A stretch of DNA of 64,000 nucleotides, taken from Cololabis saira (taxonomy: Eukaryota > Chordata > Actinopteri > Beloniformes > Belonidae). The notes beneath the pieces are model-generated. The model did no database searches and was not told the DNA's origin. It saw only the letters and a list, made by a program, of their open reading frames with translations. The stretch lies in contig NC_084610.1 in assembly GCF_033807715.1 (NCBI RefSeq), forward strand, positions 2,413,501 through 2,477,500, read 5' to 3'. This document shows, piece by piece, positions 1 to 11,866 of this stretch; within the stretch, counting starts at the first letter, position 1, and every line of letters starts with the position of its first letter. The position numbers and the translations under genes are program-made.

Positions 1-59
1 CGTAACTACGCAGTCGCTTACGTACCCGAACATAAACCACGCAGTGACGTAGCAAGCTA

Positions 60-220
60 AATTTAGGGGTAGTGCTGAAAAGTAGGAGTAGTGGGAGTAT
101 TGGGACTGGCCCCTGGGAAGATTTCAAGGGCTCTAAAAAATTGTGGCTTGAATTTTAGGGGTAGTGGCAGTGAGTAGAGCTAGTGGTAGAAAGTACGGGG
201 TGTATTGGGATTGGCCCTTA
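60..220 (+). repeat. interspersed element with TAGTGGTAGTG motifs, copy 1
   Basis: The segment GTAGTGCTGAAAAGTAGGAG ... GTATTGGGATTGGCCCTTA recurs at 5808-5965/6470-6705 and, inverted, at 30198-30370. It therefore belongs to a dispersed teleost element that I cannot name. The surrounding 221-926 is A/T-rich intron with no gene signal. Confidence 0.7.
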
Positions 221-922
221 ATCCTGCTGTTGGAAAAGCCCTCTGAATTAATATACAGAAACAAACACAGAAATAAGGACAGTGTTCTCAGGGGATCCAA
301 CTGTTGGGAAATCATCTGTCTAACCTTTAAGAATAGACTAAAAATACGGATTATGTCGAGCAAATGTCATCTTTGCTGCCTCAGACGAGACAGTATCGTA
401 CCGGGACGTTTTCTAAACTATAAACTGTTTTGTTTTGTTGATCTGCTAAAAGGCTCCAGATAACAATCTTCCGTTAATGCCGGCACACTTGCGTGTGTTG
501 TCCCTTTGAAATAAACAAAAATACACATGAGTACATGTATTTACACATTTATTCATGCACTTTTATATTCATTTCTGTGTTCCTATATTTATTCATTGCT
601 AAATCTGTCACTGAAAAAATAAATAAATGTATTTTTTTCTGTATTACCATATGTTTTCACTCCTAAATCTGTCACTGACTACATAAATAAGTGTATTTAT
701 GTATTATTTTGATTCATGTATACACTTATTTTTCATTCAAATTTTTTTAATAAGCCTTTTACCATTTTTTTTATTAAAATGTATTTATTTTATGCATGTT
801 TTTGCTAAATTATGTATGACTTTTTTGACAGCAATGGTTTTCCATATTTTCTCATGTGTGAAAAAGAAGCCTCTGTTAAACAAGCTGTTGGTGTTTTCAG
901 CCTGAAAAGTGAAAACTGCCTT

Positions 923-926
<4 letters not shown>

Positions 927-996
<70 letters not shown>

Positions 997-1000
997 GTGT
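927..1000. repeat. (GT)n microsatellite
   Basis: An uninterrupted GT run of roughly 35 units. With the GTGTATAA repeats at 1001-1016 it formed the landing site of the Harbinger-like element at 1017, and the same tract resumes at 2287. Confidence 0.95.
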
Positions 1001-1162
1001 GTATAAGTGTGTATAAGGGCCCGATTTACTAAGATCCTAAATAAAGAGTACTAAATTGCATGTGCACTGAAAAAGTTTGCGCGTTGTTGTGTGGTTTGCG
1101 GGTGATCAACTAAGATTGCGTGCGCAATTGATAACAGGTGCAAACAGCAGTATTTAAATGAG

Positions 1163-1519
1163 GTGTTGCGTGTCTTAAGGTTTGCGAGCGCAAACTCTGC
1201 GCCATGGAGAGTCTGGATGGAAAGCACAGTCACAAGTCACAAGCGCAAAATGAAATTTGACGAGTTGGAGTTAGAGATATTAGTGGAAGAGGCAAATAAA
1301 CACATTAATGAACTACAGCAAAGAAATTTAAACATTACCAAAAGAAACGCAATATTGGAGAAAACCTGCGATAGAATAAATGCAGTTGGTAAGACAAAAA
1401 ACGGAAAAACGTCTGGTTTTTCATATTTCAATTTTAGGCACAGAACAAAAATACGAAATAGAAAAACGGGCCACAGGACTGAATTTGATTTTAATATTGA
1501 ATTGGTCGGGTTTGCGTGA
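1163..1519 (+). pseudogene. Myb-like Harbinger ORF remnant
   Basis: 118 codons, plus strand. The region around residues 26-75 (KRKMKFDELELEILVEEANK ... RINAVGKT) has the spacing of a trihelix/Myb-like DNA-binding domain from the accessory ORF of Harbinger transposons: hydrophobic helix, Leu-rich middle, then an I-N-A-V-G end. The segment before it and everything after NAVGKT are not family-like, and no transposase ORF is present, so this is a decayed fragment within a deletion derivative. Confidence 0.55.
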
Positions 1520-1746
1520 CCCCGCGGTGCTCGGCATGATCTGAGGAGAAAAAGACAATCAGACACAGAGCTGGAGAACGCTTTGATTCATCTATTTATG
1601 AGTTAAGTTTTTATTCAGATGTCCACAGTATATTGCAAATATTATATATTATATAGCAAAAACTGACAGTAATGTGTGACAGACGGGACCATCATATGGC
1701 AAGAAGAGAAGAGAAGTGTTCAGAACAGCGCACAGAGCGCACACTA

Positions 1747-1875
1747 AAGGCTGATTTATGGTTCCGCGTCACACCAACGCAGAACCGAAGGCGTAGGCTA
1801 CGCGGCGACGCACACCCCACCGCGACCCTACGCCGTCGGCTACGCCGTCGATTTAACGCAGAACCATAATTCAGG
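1747..1875. mobile_element. palindromic MITE (GGCTGATTTATGGTTCCGCG family)
   Basis: The left arm begins AAAGGCTGATTTATGGTTC and the right arm ends GAACCATAATTCAGGC, so the copy folds on itself. Family copies also lie at 6250, 8683, 10531, 15881, 28397, 30740 (part) and 35237. The interior is rich in TACGGCGTAGG/CCTACGCCGTA. Confidence 0.85.
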
Positions 1876-2289
1876 CGAAGCTGCAGTCTCTGCGCTGATC
1901 CTGACACAGCGGGTCGGAGCGGATTTGGTCATGATGTTTAACCTGTGTTTTGTGATTAATAAGCACGGGTTTTAATTAAATGTAATTTACGAAGGATGAT
2001 TTCACGTTCAATAAGATAAGTAATCAATAAAATACAAAGTTTTGGCACATGTAAATGGAGCAATTTGCATCTTCCCCTCCCAGTATTTAGGATTTCTGCC
2101 GGGTACGCCCCATATTGATTATTCATCAGGGCAAAAGTACTAACTGAATTGCGTGTGCAATTTTGCGCATTTCAGAGACGCAGTCGTCTTTGCACGCCGT
2201 TAGTAGATCAGCTGGCACTTTGGTTTGCGGGTGCTGTCAAGTTTGCACACGTTTTTAAGCACGCAAACCTTTAGTAAATCAGGCCCTAA

Positions 2290-3788
<1,499 letters not shown>

Positions 3789-3802
3789 AAGTGTGTGTGT
3801 AC

Positions 3803-3953
3803 CTATCAGTTCCTTGTTGCGGCAGTCCAGCGCCATGTTTCGGAGGGCGGTGGCGACAGAGCAGACGACGCGGTCGTTGTCCATCCTCAGCAGCTCCACC
3901 AGGATGGGCAGACCTTTCTCCTTCCGCACCGCCGCTCGGATGTAGGCCGAGAA
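3803..3953 (-). CDS. pkp4: pkp4 exon, late armadillo repeat (last visible exon)
   Basis: A 151-nt minus-strand exon, acceptor TGTGTGCAG|TTCTC, donor CTGATAG|GTACAC. It encodes [40 protein letters not shown] and [31 protein letters not shown] is almost exactly the plakophilin-4 sequence. It ends one base into a Gly codon, so at least one more exon (KYAMRDLV-type continuation, C-terminal tail and PDZ-binding end) must lie to the left of base 1. The donor is followed after about 10 nt by the 3' tail of an oppositely oriented retroposon. Confidence 0.96.
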
Positions 3954-4161
3954 CTGCACACAAAAACCGCTGCTTTAAAACCCTCACAGAAGAGTCAAAT
4001 GTATAAGGAAGGAATTCAATTGAATATTTCTGCCAAATGGAGCATATTTTTAGTTGGCGGAGTCCAAAAGTTCAGGGTTCAATCAATCATGAGGTTTTAA
4101 AAACACTAACTCCATTCCTGTGTCGCTGGGATGAGGGAGAGTCTCCGCGCAGGATTCCCAC

Positions 4162-4335
4162 CTTCCAGTTCCCGGCGGAGAGGTTCTGCAGCGAGCCGGC
4201 GGCGCCCTCCAGCGTGGCGGGGTTGGAGCTCTCGGCCAGCAGGTTCAGGTACGGCTTCACCACCATGGGGTGCCACAGCAGCTCGGCCCCCCGGGGGGTC
4301 TGGGAGAAGCCCGGGACCCCCCCCACGCCGTCCCA
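4162..4335 (-). CDS. pkp4: pkp4 exon, armadillo repeat after the basic loop
   Basis: A 174-nt (58-codon) minus-strand exon, phase 0 at both ends: acceptor CCTCCACAG|TGGG, donor AACTGGAAG|GTGGGA. It encodes [20 protein letters not shown], the [16 protein letters not shown] block, and [20 protein letters not shown]. The [18 protein letters not shown] block is characteristic of plakophilin-4 and CTNND2 and is different in CTNND1. The next intron is only 208 bp, the shortest seen. Confidence 0.96.
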
Positions 4336-4642
4336 CTGTGGAGGACGCACAGAGGTCAGCAGTACTCGAGGTGTGAAATAAAATCAGGGGGGACGGTGGA
4401 TTTTATCATTTGGGGACAGATAATTTGTGCTGATTACAAATAATATAATATATTACAAATAATAGCAGTGACCAAAACAGCTGCAGAAATACTGCAGGAA
4501 TGACATAGCAGCAGTTAAATGCAGCCTTCTGTAAGCTTTAAATATCCACTGGGCTTACATCAAATACATCAAAACACAACAATAAAAAACACTTTTCTGA
4601 ACTTATCAGACTCTGTCCTTCACAGGATAAGTAAAATGGATC

Positions 4643-4812
4643 ACTGCAAAAACTCAAAATCTTAACAAGAATATTTGTCTTATTTCTAGTTAAAATGTCT
4701 CATTTTAGTAAAATAAATCTCATTACACTTAAAAACAAGACTCATCACTGGAAGAAACAACAATTTTCACCTGTTTCAAGTAAATTTTCCATTGAAATAA
4801 GTAGAAAAATTC
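4643..4812 (+). mobile_element. fragment of a dispersed teleost repeat (ACTGCAAAAACTCAAAATC)
   Basis: Starts ACTGCAAAAACTCAAAATCT and runs through CACCTGTTTCAAGTAAATTT to AAATAAGTAGAAAAATxC. The last part recurs at 41265-41330. The interval 4380-4642 before it shows no recognisable feature. Confidence 0.6.
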
Positions 4813-5036
4813 CAGTGTGCCCCACGATATGTATATTAGGTCATCTGGGAGATATTCAAATGGAATCTAACCGGATACACCTGGTTCTCACTGCCCTATT
4901 TATCGCAAAGAAAACCATTCTAGTGAATTGGAAACAAAAGTCCAGTTTATGTATTAACCACTTTAGGAATCTTCTGTCAGATCATATTAGTAGTGAGATA
5001 ATGTCTGCCTTCACTGAACAACATTCAACAACATGA
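4812..5036 (+). pseudogene. L1-type LINE ORF2 C-terminal fragment
   Basis: The plus-strand frame reads CPTICILGHLGDIQ ... LTALFIAKKTILVNWKQK ... HISSEIMSAFTEQ. The AKKxIxxxWK block followed by a short helical tail is typical of the C-terminal end of L1-clade ORF2 in fish. Only this end remains. It is fused to the preceding repeat, so the combined open frame (4695-5036) is not a gene. Confidence 0.65.
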
Positions 5037-5150
5037 AATGACATAAGGGATGGAAAGGGGGGATGGCAGTTTTACAGGGGGGAGGATTTTGACCGTTTTT
5101 ATTTCAGAGGGGGATGCCATCCCCTCATCCCCCTCAACTCCAGTACTGGC
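5036..5150 (-). mobile_element. CAGTACTGGAGTTG element, single-unit copy
   Basis: Read on the minus strand it runs CAGTACTGGAGTTGAGGGGG ... CTGAAATAAAAACGGTC ... CCATCCCTTATGTCATTTCAT. The same element at 40660-41185 has the central 31-bp segment amplified about 15-fold; here it occurs once. The element ends about 48 bp downstream of the 5199-exon donor. Confidence 0.75.
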
Positions 5151-5198
5151 GGTCAGGACAAACGGCTCCGTGCAGAGTTCCGGTGCAACCGGCCTCAC

Positions 5199-5393
5199 CT
5201 TTCCGTCGGGCCAGCCGCCCCTCTTCCTGCCGCGCCTGCGTTTGCCCCAGCACAGGTAGTCCAGCTCCTTGCCCGGCGAGGAGAAGCCCAGCAGGGCGTC
5301 CAGCTCCTGGTTGCCAAGGAGACGCGAGGAGGGCATCTCCACCTCCAGCCGGTACGAGAGGTTCCTCAAGGTGCACACGCTGTTCTCCACAAT
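5199..5393 (-). CDS. pkp4: pkp4 exon, armadillo plus basic insert
   Basis: A 195-nt (65-codon) minus-strand exon in phase 0 at both ends: acceptor CTGCTGCAG|ATTG, donor GACGGAAAG|GTGAGG. It begins IVENSVCTLRNLSYRLEVEM, an armadillo helix pair, and continues with LLGNQELDALLG into the long loop that interrupts the p120-family armadillo array. The loop ends in the polybasic stretch WGKRRRGRKRGG, the counterpart of the lysine cluster of mammalian plakophilin-4, which resembles a nuclear-localisation or acidic-lipid-binding motif. Being a multiple of three, the exon could be skipped in frame, though that would remove half a repeat. Confidence 0.95.
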
Positions 5394-5807
5394 CTGCAGC
5401 AGAAACAGCCGGACCGTCACGTGTCCATCACTCACCTCAACAGTCCAGACCTGTGTCTGCCTCAAACGCTTAGGTGGAAACTGAAAAACACTTAATTCGG
5501 AAAAAAACAAGACCCTTGGAATCAATGGAGAGAAAATCAACTCAAAACATTTGTGTTTCCGTAACTTGCTCAAAGTTACAGACAAAACAATAATTACCAA
5601 TTCAAAAAGCCTTCTACACACACGAATCGTTAAACATGCACTAATTGCCTGATACACACACAAGGGTATAGATACGCACGAATGGTTTTCAGACTCTTTT
5701 CCTCCAAGAAGCCTCACAGATTCGTCCGTACATGGTGCATTTAAGTACTGGTAGAAAGCTGGTTAATTTGAACTGTCATCTGAGTCCAGCGTTATTTCCC
5801 TCGATAC

Positions 5808-6705
5808 TTTGGCCCTGTCCCAATCCCCCCCTAGTCCTACTTTTCAGCACTACCCCTAAATTTTGCGCGTTCCCGTGAGGGTAGTGGTGTCCCAATTCCT
5901 CTTTTCACCTAGGGGGAGTGTGGAAAACTACTACACTAGGCTAAGAATCTGTCCCTACGGATCGAGGGATTTCAGATGCTGACTAGTTTGATCTATGGCC
6001 AGAAAAATTTCCCAGAATGCTTTTCGTCGTCATTTGCGGACTGAATAAAAAAAAAAAAAACCATGCCGGACATTTCTTATTTTTTAGTGAATAAAATCAA
6101 TATTTTGAGTTAGTTTCTGCATAAAAATGCATTTTGATTACATTTCTAGCGAGAAATATATATTTTACTTTCATAATATTCACTCAGTGTCTGTACATAA
6201 TCACTTGTTGCCCGTTGTTGAGAAGTCTTTTTCAAACCTCGTCAGAATAAAGGCTGATTTATGGTTCCGCGTTACACCAACGCAGAGCCTACGGCGTAGG
6301 TTACGCAGCGACACGTACCCTACGCCGTAGGCTCTGCGTTGATTTAACGCAGAACCATAAATCAGCTCCCGGGCCGGCGGCTCTTCTTAACTTAAAAACG
6401 TAATAAAATGGCATATTAACAGCGCTACAGCTGAAATTAAAACAGCTTTTAGCTCTCAGCTTCCTGATTTTAGTGGTGGTGCTAAAAGTAGGAGTAGGGG
6501 GAGTATTGGGACAGGGCCCTGGGAAGATTACAAGTGCCCTAAAATCTGTCCCTTCTTTTTTAGGGCTAGTGGTAGTGAGGGAGGGCTAGTGTTAGTGAGG
6601 GAGGGTTAGTGGTAGTGAGGGAGGGCTAGTGGTAGTGAGGGAGGGCTAGTGGTAGTGAGGGAGGGCTAGAAGAAAGTAGGGGGTGTATTTGGATTGGCCC
6701 TTAGA
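5808..6705. mobile_element. mosaic element with GGATTGGCCCTT end
   Basis: Both ends carry the TAGTGCTGAAAGTAGG/GGCCAAT-type sequences seen at 60-220. The middle (5990-6249) repeats at 8527-8660 (TTTCCCAGAATGCTTTTC, ATTTGCGGACTGAATAAAA), and a palindromic MITE occupies 6250-6366. A run of near-identical 20-bp units (GAGGGAGGGCTAGTGGTAGT) fills 6560-6665. No coding capacity seen. Confidence 0.6.
6250..6366. mobile_element. palindromic MITE copy
   Basis: Starts AAGGCTGATTTATGGTTCCG and ends CGCAGAACCATAAATCAGC. The near-complete palindrome has a GCCTACGGCGTAGG centre. Confidence 0.85.
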
Positions 6706-6918
6706 GATTTGTGTGTGTAGGAGGCTTTTTGAATTCGTAATTATGGTTTTGTCCGTAACTTTGACCAAGTTACCTACGCACAAATCAGATGATACGCACA
6801 CACAAATGTTTTGAGTAGATTTTTCTCTCCATAGGATCTGATTCCTGTTGGCTAATCCTGCGTGTGACTATCAGCAGGTCCTATGGGTGTTATTGATGAC
6901 ACGTAGAGGTGTCAGCAG

Positions 6919-6919
<1 letters not shown>

Positions 6920-7017
<98 letters not shown>

Positions 7018-7029
7018 TGTGTGTGTGTG
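6920..7029. repeat. (GT)n microsatellite, downstream flank of the 7040 exon
   Basis: About 55 GT units with one CTGT interruption near 7015. On the gene's strand this is (CA)n starting about 11 nt into the intron. CA-rich RNA near 5' splice sites is a known hnRNP L target. Confidence 0.95.
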
Positions 7030-7039
7030 GTTGCTGCAC

Positions 7040-7157
7040 CTTGCTGTCGTAGTCCGAGGTGTTGACGCAGGCTTTGAGGACGTGCAGCAGCGAGTCCACC
7101 AGGCCCTCACAGCAGCGCAGCTGGCTCCTCGCCTCCTCCCCGGCTGAGCTCAGGTTC
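7040..7157 (-). CDS. pkp4: pkp4 exon flanked by opposed microsatellites
   Basis: A 118-nt minus-strand exon encoding RNLSSAGEEARSQLRCCEGL and KACVNTSDYDSK, the last string being diagnostic for plakophilin-4. The donor is ACAGCAAG|GTGCAG. The acceptor is a GAGAG at the end of a (TG)n tract of about 70 units, so no ordinary polypyrimidine tract is present. Choosing the second AG gives the correct Leu-Arg-Asn-Leu junction and one-base entry phase. The (CA)n tract begins about 11 nt downstream of the donor. Skipping would cause a frameshift, since 118 is not divisible by three. Confidence 0.94.
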
Positions 7158-7159
7158 CT

Positions 7160-7302
<143 letters not shown>

Positions 7303-7763
7303 CAGACCGTGCTGCAGTGTGCGGGTTCCCCCACCAGGGGGCTTCAACCCTGCCCAGATACAGTACAGATGCAGCCGGCCCTCCAATAGGAGCGGCTGGA
7401 GGAGGCTGCACTTCCCCCACAATGCACTGCTGCTATACCATCAATCTGCAGCGCTGTGTCAGTGTGAGTGACGGGAACGCCGGGAGGCTTTTCCCTGGAT
7501 CTACGTGCAGCTCTGGACCGGTCCGTGCTGGCGACCCCGCAGACCCTGGAAGAGCTCGGGTCAGTCCCGGCCCGGCAGCTCCTCGCTCACGTTTCCTTCT
7601 CTGTCAAGTTTAAACTTCTATAAATCTAAAGAGATTAAACTGCTTTTACACATTAAAATAAAAAAAGGTGTGAAATCCTGCTGCATTTCTTTAAATCCTG
7701 AGGTCAAATAAATCATCTGATAACAGCCAGGCTTCGTCCTGACCGCTCAATCTCAACAATGTA

Positions 7764-8135
7764 CAAGACTGTCTCAGAAAATTAGAATATTGTGATATTG
7801 AGTGATATTGAGTTCTTTATTTTCTGTAATGCAATTAAAAAACTAAAATGTCATATATTCTGGATTCATCACAAATCAACTGAAATATTGCAAGCCTTTT
7901 ATTATTTTAATATTGCTGATCATGGTTTACAGTTTAAGATTCCCAGAATATTCTAATTTTTTGAGATAGGATATTTGAGTTTTCTTAAACTGTAAGCCAT
8001 GATCAGCAATATTAAAATAATAAAAGGCTTGCAATATTTCAGTTGATTTGTAATGAATCCAGAATGTATGACATTTTTTTTTTTTTAATTGCATTACAGA
8101 AAATCACAATATTCAAATTTTCTGAGACAGTCCTG
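7764..8135. mobile_element. long palindromic MITE (GACTGTCTCAGAAAATTAG family), full copy
   Basis: 372 bp between two TA dinucleotides. The left end CAAGACTGTCTCAGAAAATT mirrors the right end AATTTTCTGAGACAGTCCTG, and the interior arms (GCAAGCCTTTTATTATTTTA / TAAAATAATAAAAGGCTTGC) pair as well. TA flanks suggest a Tc1/mariner-mobilised element. Other copies are at 20868-22863 (split), 31790-32119 and 39321-39519 (half). Confidence 0.85.
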
Positions 8136-8155
8136 TAAACGTGTTCTCAGTGTAC

Positions 8156-8157
<2 letters not shown>

Positions 8158-8192
<35 letters not shown>

Positions 8193-8204
8193 GTTATTAT
8201 TTGA
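8158..8204. repeat. (TTA)n microsatellite
   Basis: Roughly 14 TTA/ATT units with one substitution. Confidence 0.9.
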
Positions 8205-8336
8205 CATAAATTAAGCACCCCCCAAAAAAATGTCAATACTAAGTACCCCCTTAATCCTCCTAAATTGCGTCCAGGTGCTGCATTCAGGGGTGTGATAACC
8301 CAATGCCAAGAAGGAAAGACATCAGCAGTCGTCTTA

Positions 8337-9149
8337 AGGGGCTGACACACCAAGCCGAAAATCGGCCGTCGGGCCGTCGGTGAGCATCGGTGCGTCTGTC
8401 GGGCTAGTTTCCCCGGTGTGTCCCGCACGTCGCCACAGGTCGGGCACCCGTCGGGAGCTTTTCAGCCGATTCGACATGTTGAATCGGCGTCGGCCGTCGG
8501 TCAAACAGCTCACTCTGTGATTGGCTGTTCTCAGAATTTCCCAGAATGCTTTTCCTCGTCATTTGCGGACTGAATAAAAAAAAAAAACATTTCTAGCGAG
8601 AAATAAATATTTTACTGTCATAATATTCACTCAGTGAATGTACATAATCACTTGCTTGTCTTTTTCAAACCGCGCCAGAATAAAGGCTAATTTATGGTTC
8701 TGCGTTACACCAACGCAGAACCTACGGCGTAGGTTACGCGGCGACGTGCAGGCAGAAAATCCCGAAATTTTCGGAGCAAATGACTTAACAGGCGTAGCTA
8801 CAACTGTTAGATTTCATCTATTAAACAACATTTATCTTCCTAAATGATTTATTTCAGCCAGCAGTAATTCTACACAGAGTTTTGTTTGTCAGCACTTGTG
8901 TTTTCTCAATAAAGCTTTGAAAAAAAAAGCGCTGTCCCCCTCCTTGAGCCCCTGAATACAGACTAGCGCTGCCTGCTGGTATGGAGGGGAATTACCTCTC
9001 ACGCATGCGCAGAACGTACGTGCTAGTTCGCCGTCGGGTGTCGTATTTGCGGTGTGTCTAGTGAGCCCGACAGAGCCCGACACAGGCGATGCGAGCCGAC
9101 ACAGCAGTCGGCAGAGAGCGGGGGAAGTCGGGTTGGTGTGTCAAGGCCT
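8337..9149. mobile_element. TTA-flanked DNA transposon, Harbinger-like
   Basis: The inverted ends are AGGGGCTGACACACCAAGCC and AGGCCTTGACACACCAACCC (read inward), with TTA on both sides (8334-8336, 9150-9152). The 3-bp TWA target duplication suggests PIF/Harbinger. It contains a half palindromic MITE at 8683 and segments shared with 5990-6249 and 30600-30735. No transposase frame. Confidence 0.75.
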
Positions 9150-9152
9150 TTA

Positions 9153-10010
9153 GAGAAGGAGTTGTTACTGCACAGTTTTCATGAAAAAAAGGAAAAACAA
9201 TTCAGTTCAGTGTTTAGAAATGTTTAGAAAGCTTAGCTGACACCAGGTCATGTGACAGGAAATGGTCCCAAACACCGCAGCACATCTGCATCAGAATGAA
9301 GAAAAATAAAAGACTCAAAGTTGAAGAAAGACCAGGTCAAAGGTCAAAGCTCCACCTGATTGAGATGCTGTGCTCGTTTTCTTTTACTTCATCAAACCTT
9401 CGTCACAGCGCCAGCTCCTCATCGATTAAACGTCCAGGATTATGAGCCGTGGTTTTACAAAATCAATAAAAGGAAAATCTAAGCATCACAGACAATAAAT
9501 AAATCCCAACGTCATCCATGGCTTTGAAAATCCCCCTGGTTACTCGGCAGGTTTAACCCTTTACGAGCGGCTGGAGCGCCGGCGCTCCCGTTTGCATATT
9601 CTTTTTTCAAAATGTACAATTACAACCAAATAAAACAGAGCAATAATTCTTTTTGCATGTTAAACGGGAAAAGTTTTACTTCCATATCCTGCATTTATTG
9701 TCCCAGAGTTTTAATCCATTAATCCAGTAAAATTGGAGGTTTTGGAGCTGATTTCAGCACCGGATTAAGACGCGATATCTAAGCGCAACATATAAAATGA
9801 TATATGTCAAAAAGTAAAGTATGAATTCATTCCAGATACATTTCCTGTGGTTTTAAAGGCGTCTGTGTTACTTATTTCCATTGACAATGTTGAGGGATCT
9901 AGCTGTGGGATTTTCTATTAAGAAAAATTATGTAAAATTAAAAAAACAAAAGGGGTTTGGTAGTTATTTACACTTTTTAGCAATTTATTTAGTTAGTATG
10001 GACTTGTAAC
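9153..10010. other. intron without recognisable features
   Basis: A/T-rich sequence. I see no coding frame, repeat pair or RNA gene that I can support. Confidence 0.5.
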
Positions 10011-10431
10011 ATACAGATTATTATTATGGCATCTAATACTTATTTTAAACAGGCCTTGAATGTCTTAAAAACAAGCTTTTGATTGTTTTTGCTAAATAAA
10101 TTAGAAATTCAGCCTCTGATCCATGTCTTTATCTTCCCATTCTCTAACCTCATTATCTATGCAGGATTCTGAGTGGGCGGGGCTATGATAATGAGGCTCT
10201 GTGCTGATTGGCTGCCTGAATGAAGCGATACACCGCTATGAAAAAATGGCGGAAGCTCCGGCCGGCAGAGTTAGTTGTGGGCGTGGTTTCGTAACGAAAG
10301 GGAGCAGAATCTTATTGGCTCGTAGATCCACATGACACTGGACGGCTCATCCGGGCGGCTGAACAGACACTGAATTTGGTTTCTTTCCTCCTTCTCTGAG
10401 TTGGCAGGCTGAGGGAAGACCACTTTATATA

Positions 10432-11325
10432 CCGTATTTTTGCGACCATTAGGCGCATATAAACGTCTTTTTTTTTTTTTTTTAAATGTGCCGCGCGCCC
10501 AATGACGCAGTGGGCCCATTGTATTATTTAAAGGCTGATTTATGGTTCCGCGTTACACCGACGCAGAGCCTACGGCGTAGGGCTGCGTCGACTTAACGCG
10601 GATCCATAAGTCGGACGTAATTGAGGCCACAATGAGAACGTTAAAGGGGGGGGCTTGAATTGCCCGTGATTGCCCGGCGGCGGCTCCGTGGCGGGACACC
10701 TGGGGCGGACGAGGAGACTCGGCCTCCATACCGAGAACGAGACGCTGCTCCCGGGGGGGCGTGGGGGGGCTGCGCCGCAGAGGCGGGCCGGAAACCGGAG
10801 GAACCGCCGACCGCGGTCAGCGGGCGCCGTCGTTTACTGTTGAAGGATTGTTAAAGAATAGATGCGTGGGCTGACGTGTCTGCTGGGTTGGACTGTTGTT
10901 CGGGCTTTTGCAAAAGCCGGCATCATTTCCGAGGGGCCGCACGGCACGGAAAATGACTCGTCTGCAGCGCGGCCAGAGAGCTGCGGGCTCTGCCCGTCGC
11001 AGCTGATCAGTTCTCCCGGTCTCAGCGCGATCAGGCTTGGATGAATGCAGAAACGGAGGATGAAGATTTCAATGGGTTTGATGAATGTAATAACTTAAAG
11101 TACAATCAAACTAAGTTTTGCTCCCGCTTTATTTTTAATTTGAAATGTTTCGCTCTATTTGTGGGTGTTGTGCACGCGTGTGTGTGTTGTTGTAAGGCGG
11201 TGCTCCGTGTGTGTAGACGGCGCCTTTTCGGTCGTTGCGCCGTATGTGTTTTAAATCCAAAAATGACACAAAAAACTGAGGGTGCGCCTTTCCACACGGC
11301 GCGCCGAATGGTCGTGAAAATACGG
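10432..11325. mobile_element. TA-flanked DNA transposon with CCGTATTTTTGCGACCATTA ends
   Basis: The left end CCGTATTTTTGCGACCATTA and the inverse of the right end, CCGTATTTTCACGACCATTC, form inverted repeats of about 25 bp flanked by TA. It is GC-rich inside and carries a palindromic MITE (10531-10613). The end sequence resembles that of the element at 41395-42318. No transposase is visible; the open frames inside are short and unrecognised. Confidence 0.75.
10531..10613. mobile_element. palindromic MITE, short copy
   Basis: AAGGCTGATTTATGGTTCCG to GCGGATCCATAAGTC. Only the outer arms remain, nested within the 10432 element. Confidence 0.75.
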
Positions 11326-11557
11326 TATGTTAAAGCAAGAAAAAACGGGTTTTTCATAATAGATCCCCTTTAAAGATTGGCTTACATGGGTTGTTTTGAT
11401 GCATAGAAAATAAAAAAAATACTCCATAAAATGACAGCATAGCATGCAGAAATGTAAACATATGCTTAGGTGGACTAGTTCTATGGTCATAAAGGTCATA
11501 AAGGGTTAACTCATGGTGATGAAACACACCCAGGGGTGCGTTAGATTCGTGTCTCAC

Positions 11558-11738
11558 CTCAGACAGCCGGTGGTGTTGCGCAGCAGCAGGGACGACTGGA
11601 ACTTGATCTTGTGCTCGTCCCGGTGAGTAACGCTCCAGCCCGAGTGGGGGATGATGACCGTGTTGGTCAGCGTGGACAGGGCGTCCCGGATGATGGTCAT
11701 CTTGGCCGCGTCACATGAGGACAGGTTCCACAGGACAC
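11558..11738 (-). CDS. pkp4: pkp4 exon, central armadillo repeats
   Basis: A 181-nt minus-strand exon, acceptor CACCGTCAG|GTGTCC, donor CTGAG|GTGAGA. It encodes [33 protein letters not shown] and [11 protein letters not shown]. The [16 protein letters not shown] and HKIKFQ signatures favour plakophilin-4 over CTNND2 (which has KMPIIQDALAVLTNAV) and over ARVCF and CTNND1. The phase is 2 bases in and 2 bases out, joining the 7040 exon to give Leu-Arg-Asn-Leu. The hAT-like element at 11867 lies 129 bp upstream of the acceptor. Confidence 0.96.
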
Positions 11739-11866
11739 CTGACGGTGGGATGACGGGATAAAACACTAATTGAAGGTGGAGACGGGACCGGACCTCCAAC
11801 AACCAGCAGAACTGAGCCGTTGATGCTCAGGACCAGAGGTTTAGTGGCGTTCACATTACGGGACAC

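Larger units (their letters stand above)
1017..2286. mobile_element. PIF/Harbinger-like DNA transposon, non-autonomous
   Basis: The terminal inverted repeats are GGGCCCGATTTACTAA at the left and the inverse of GGGCCTGATTTACTAA at the right (15 of 16 matching), flanked on both sides by TAA (1014-1016, 2287-2289). A 3-bp TWA target duplication is the Harbinger hallmark. Sub-terminal GTTTGCGxGTG motifs occur at both ends. The plus-strand frame 1163-1519 contains KRKMKFDELELEILVEEANK and NAVGKT, which look like the Myb/SANT-like second protein of Harbinger elements, here only a remnant. A palindromic MITE (1747-1875) is nested inside. Confidence 0.85.
10018..11372. mobile_element. ATTATGGCATCTAAT element, split copy
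   Basis: The left part (10018-10431) and right part (11328-11372, ending TAGATCCCCTTTAAAG) match the intact copy at 42886-43371, including ATGGCGGAAGCTCCGGCCGG and TGGCTCGTAGATCCACAT. The middle is displaced by the TA-flanked insertion at 10432-11325. The expected GGGGACC left terminus is degraded. Confidence 0.7.

Noticed and set aside
5025..5717. 230-codon minus-strand frame as a single-exon gene
   Set aside because: Only 5199-5393 matches plakophilin-4 and it has good splice sites at both ends; the rest is open intron and part of a transposon.
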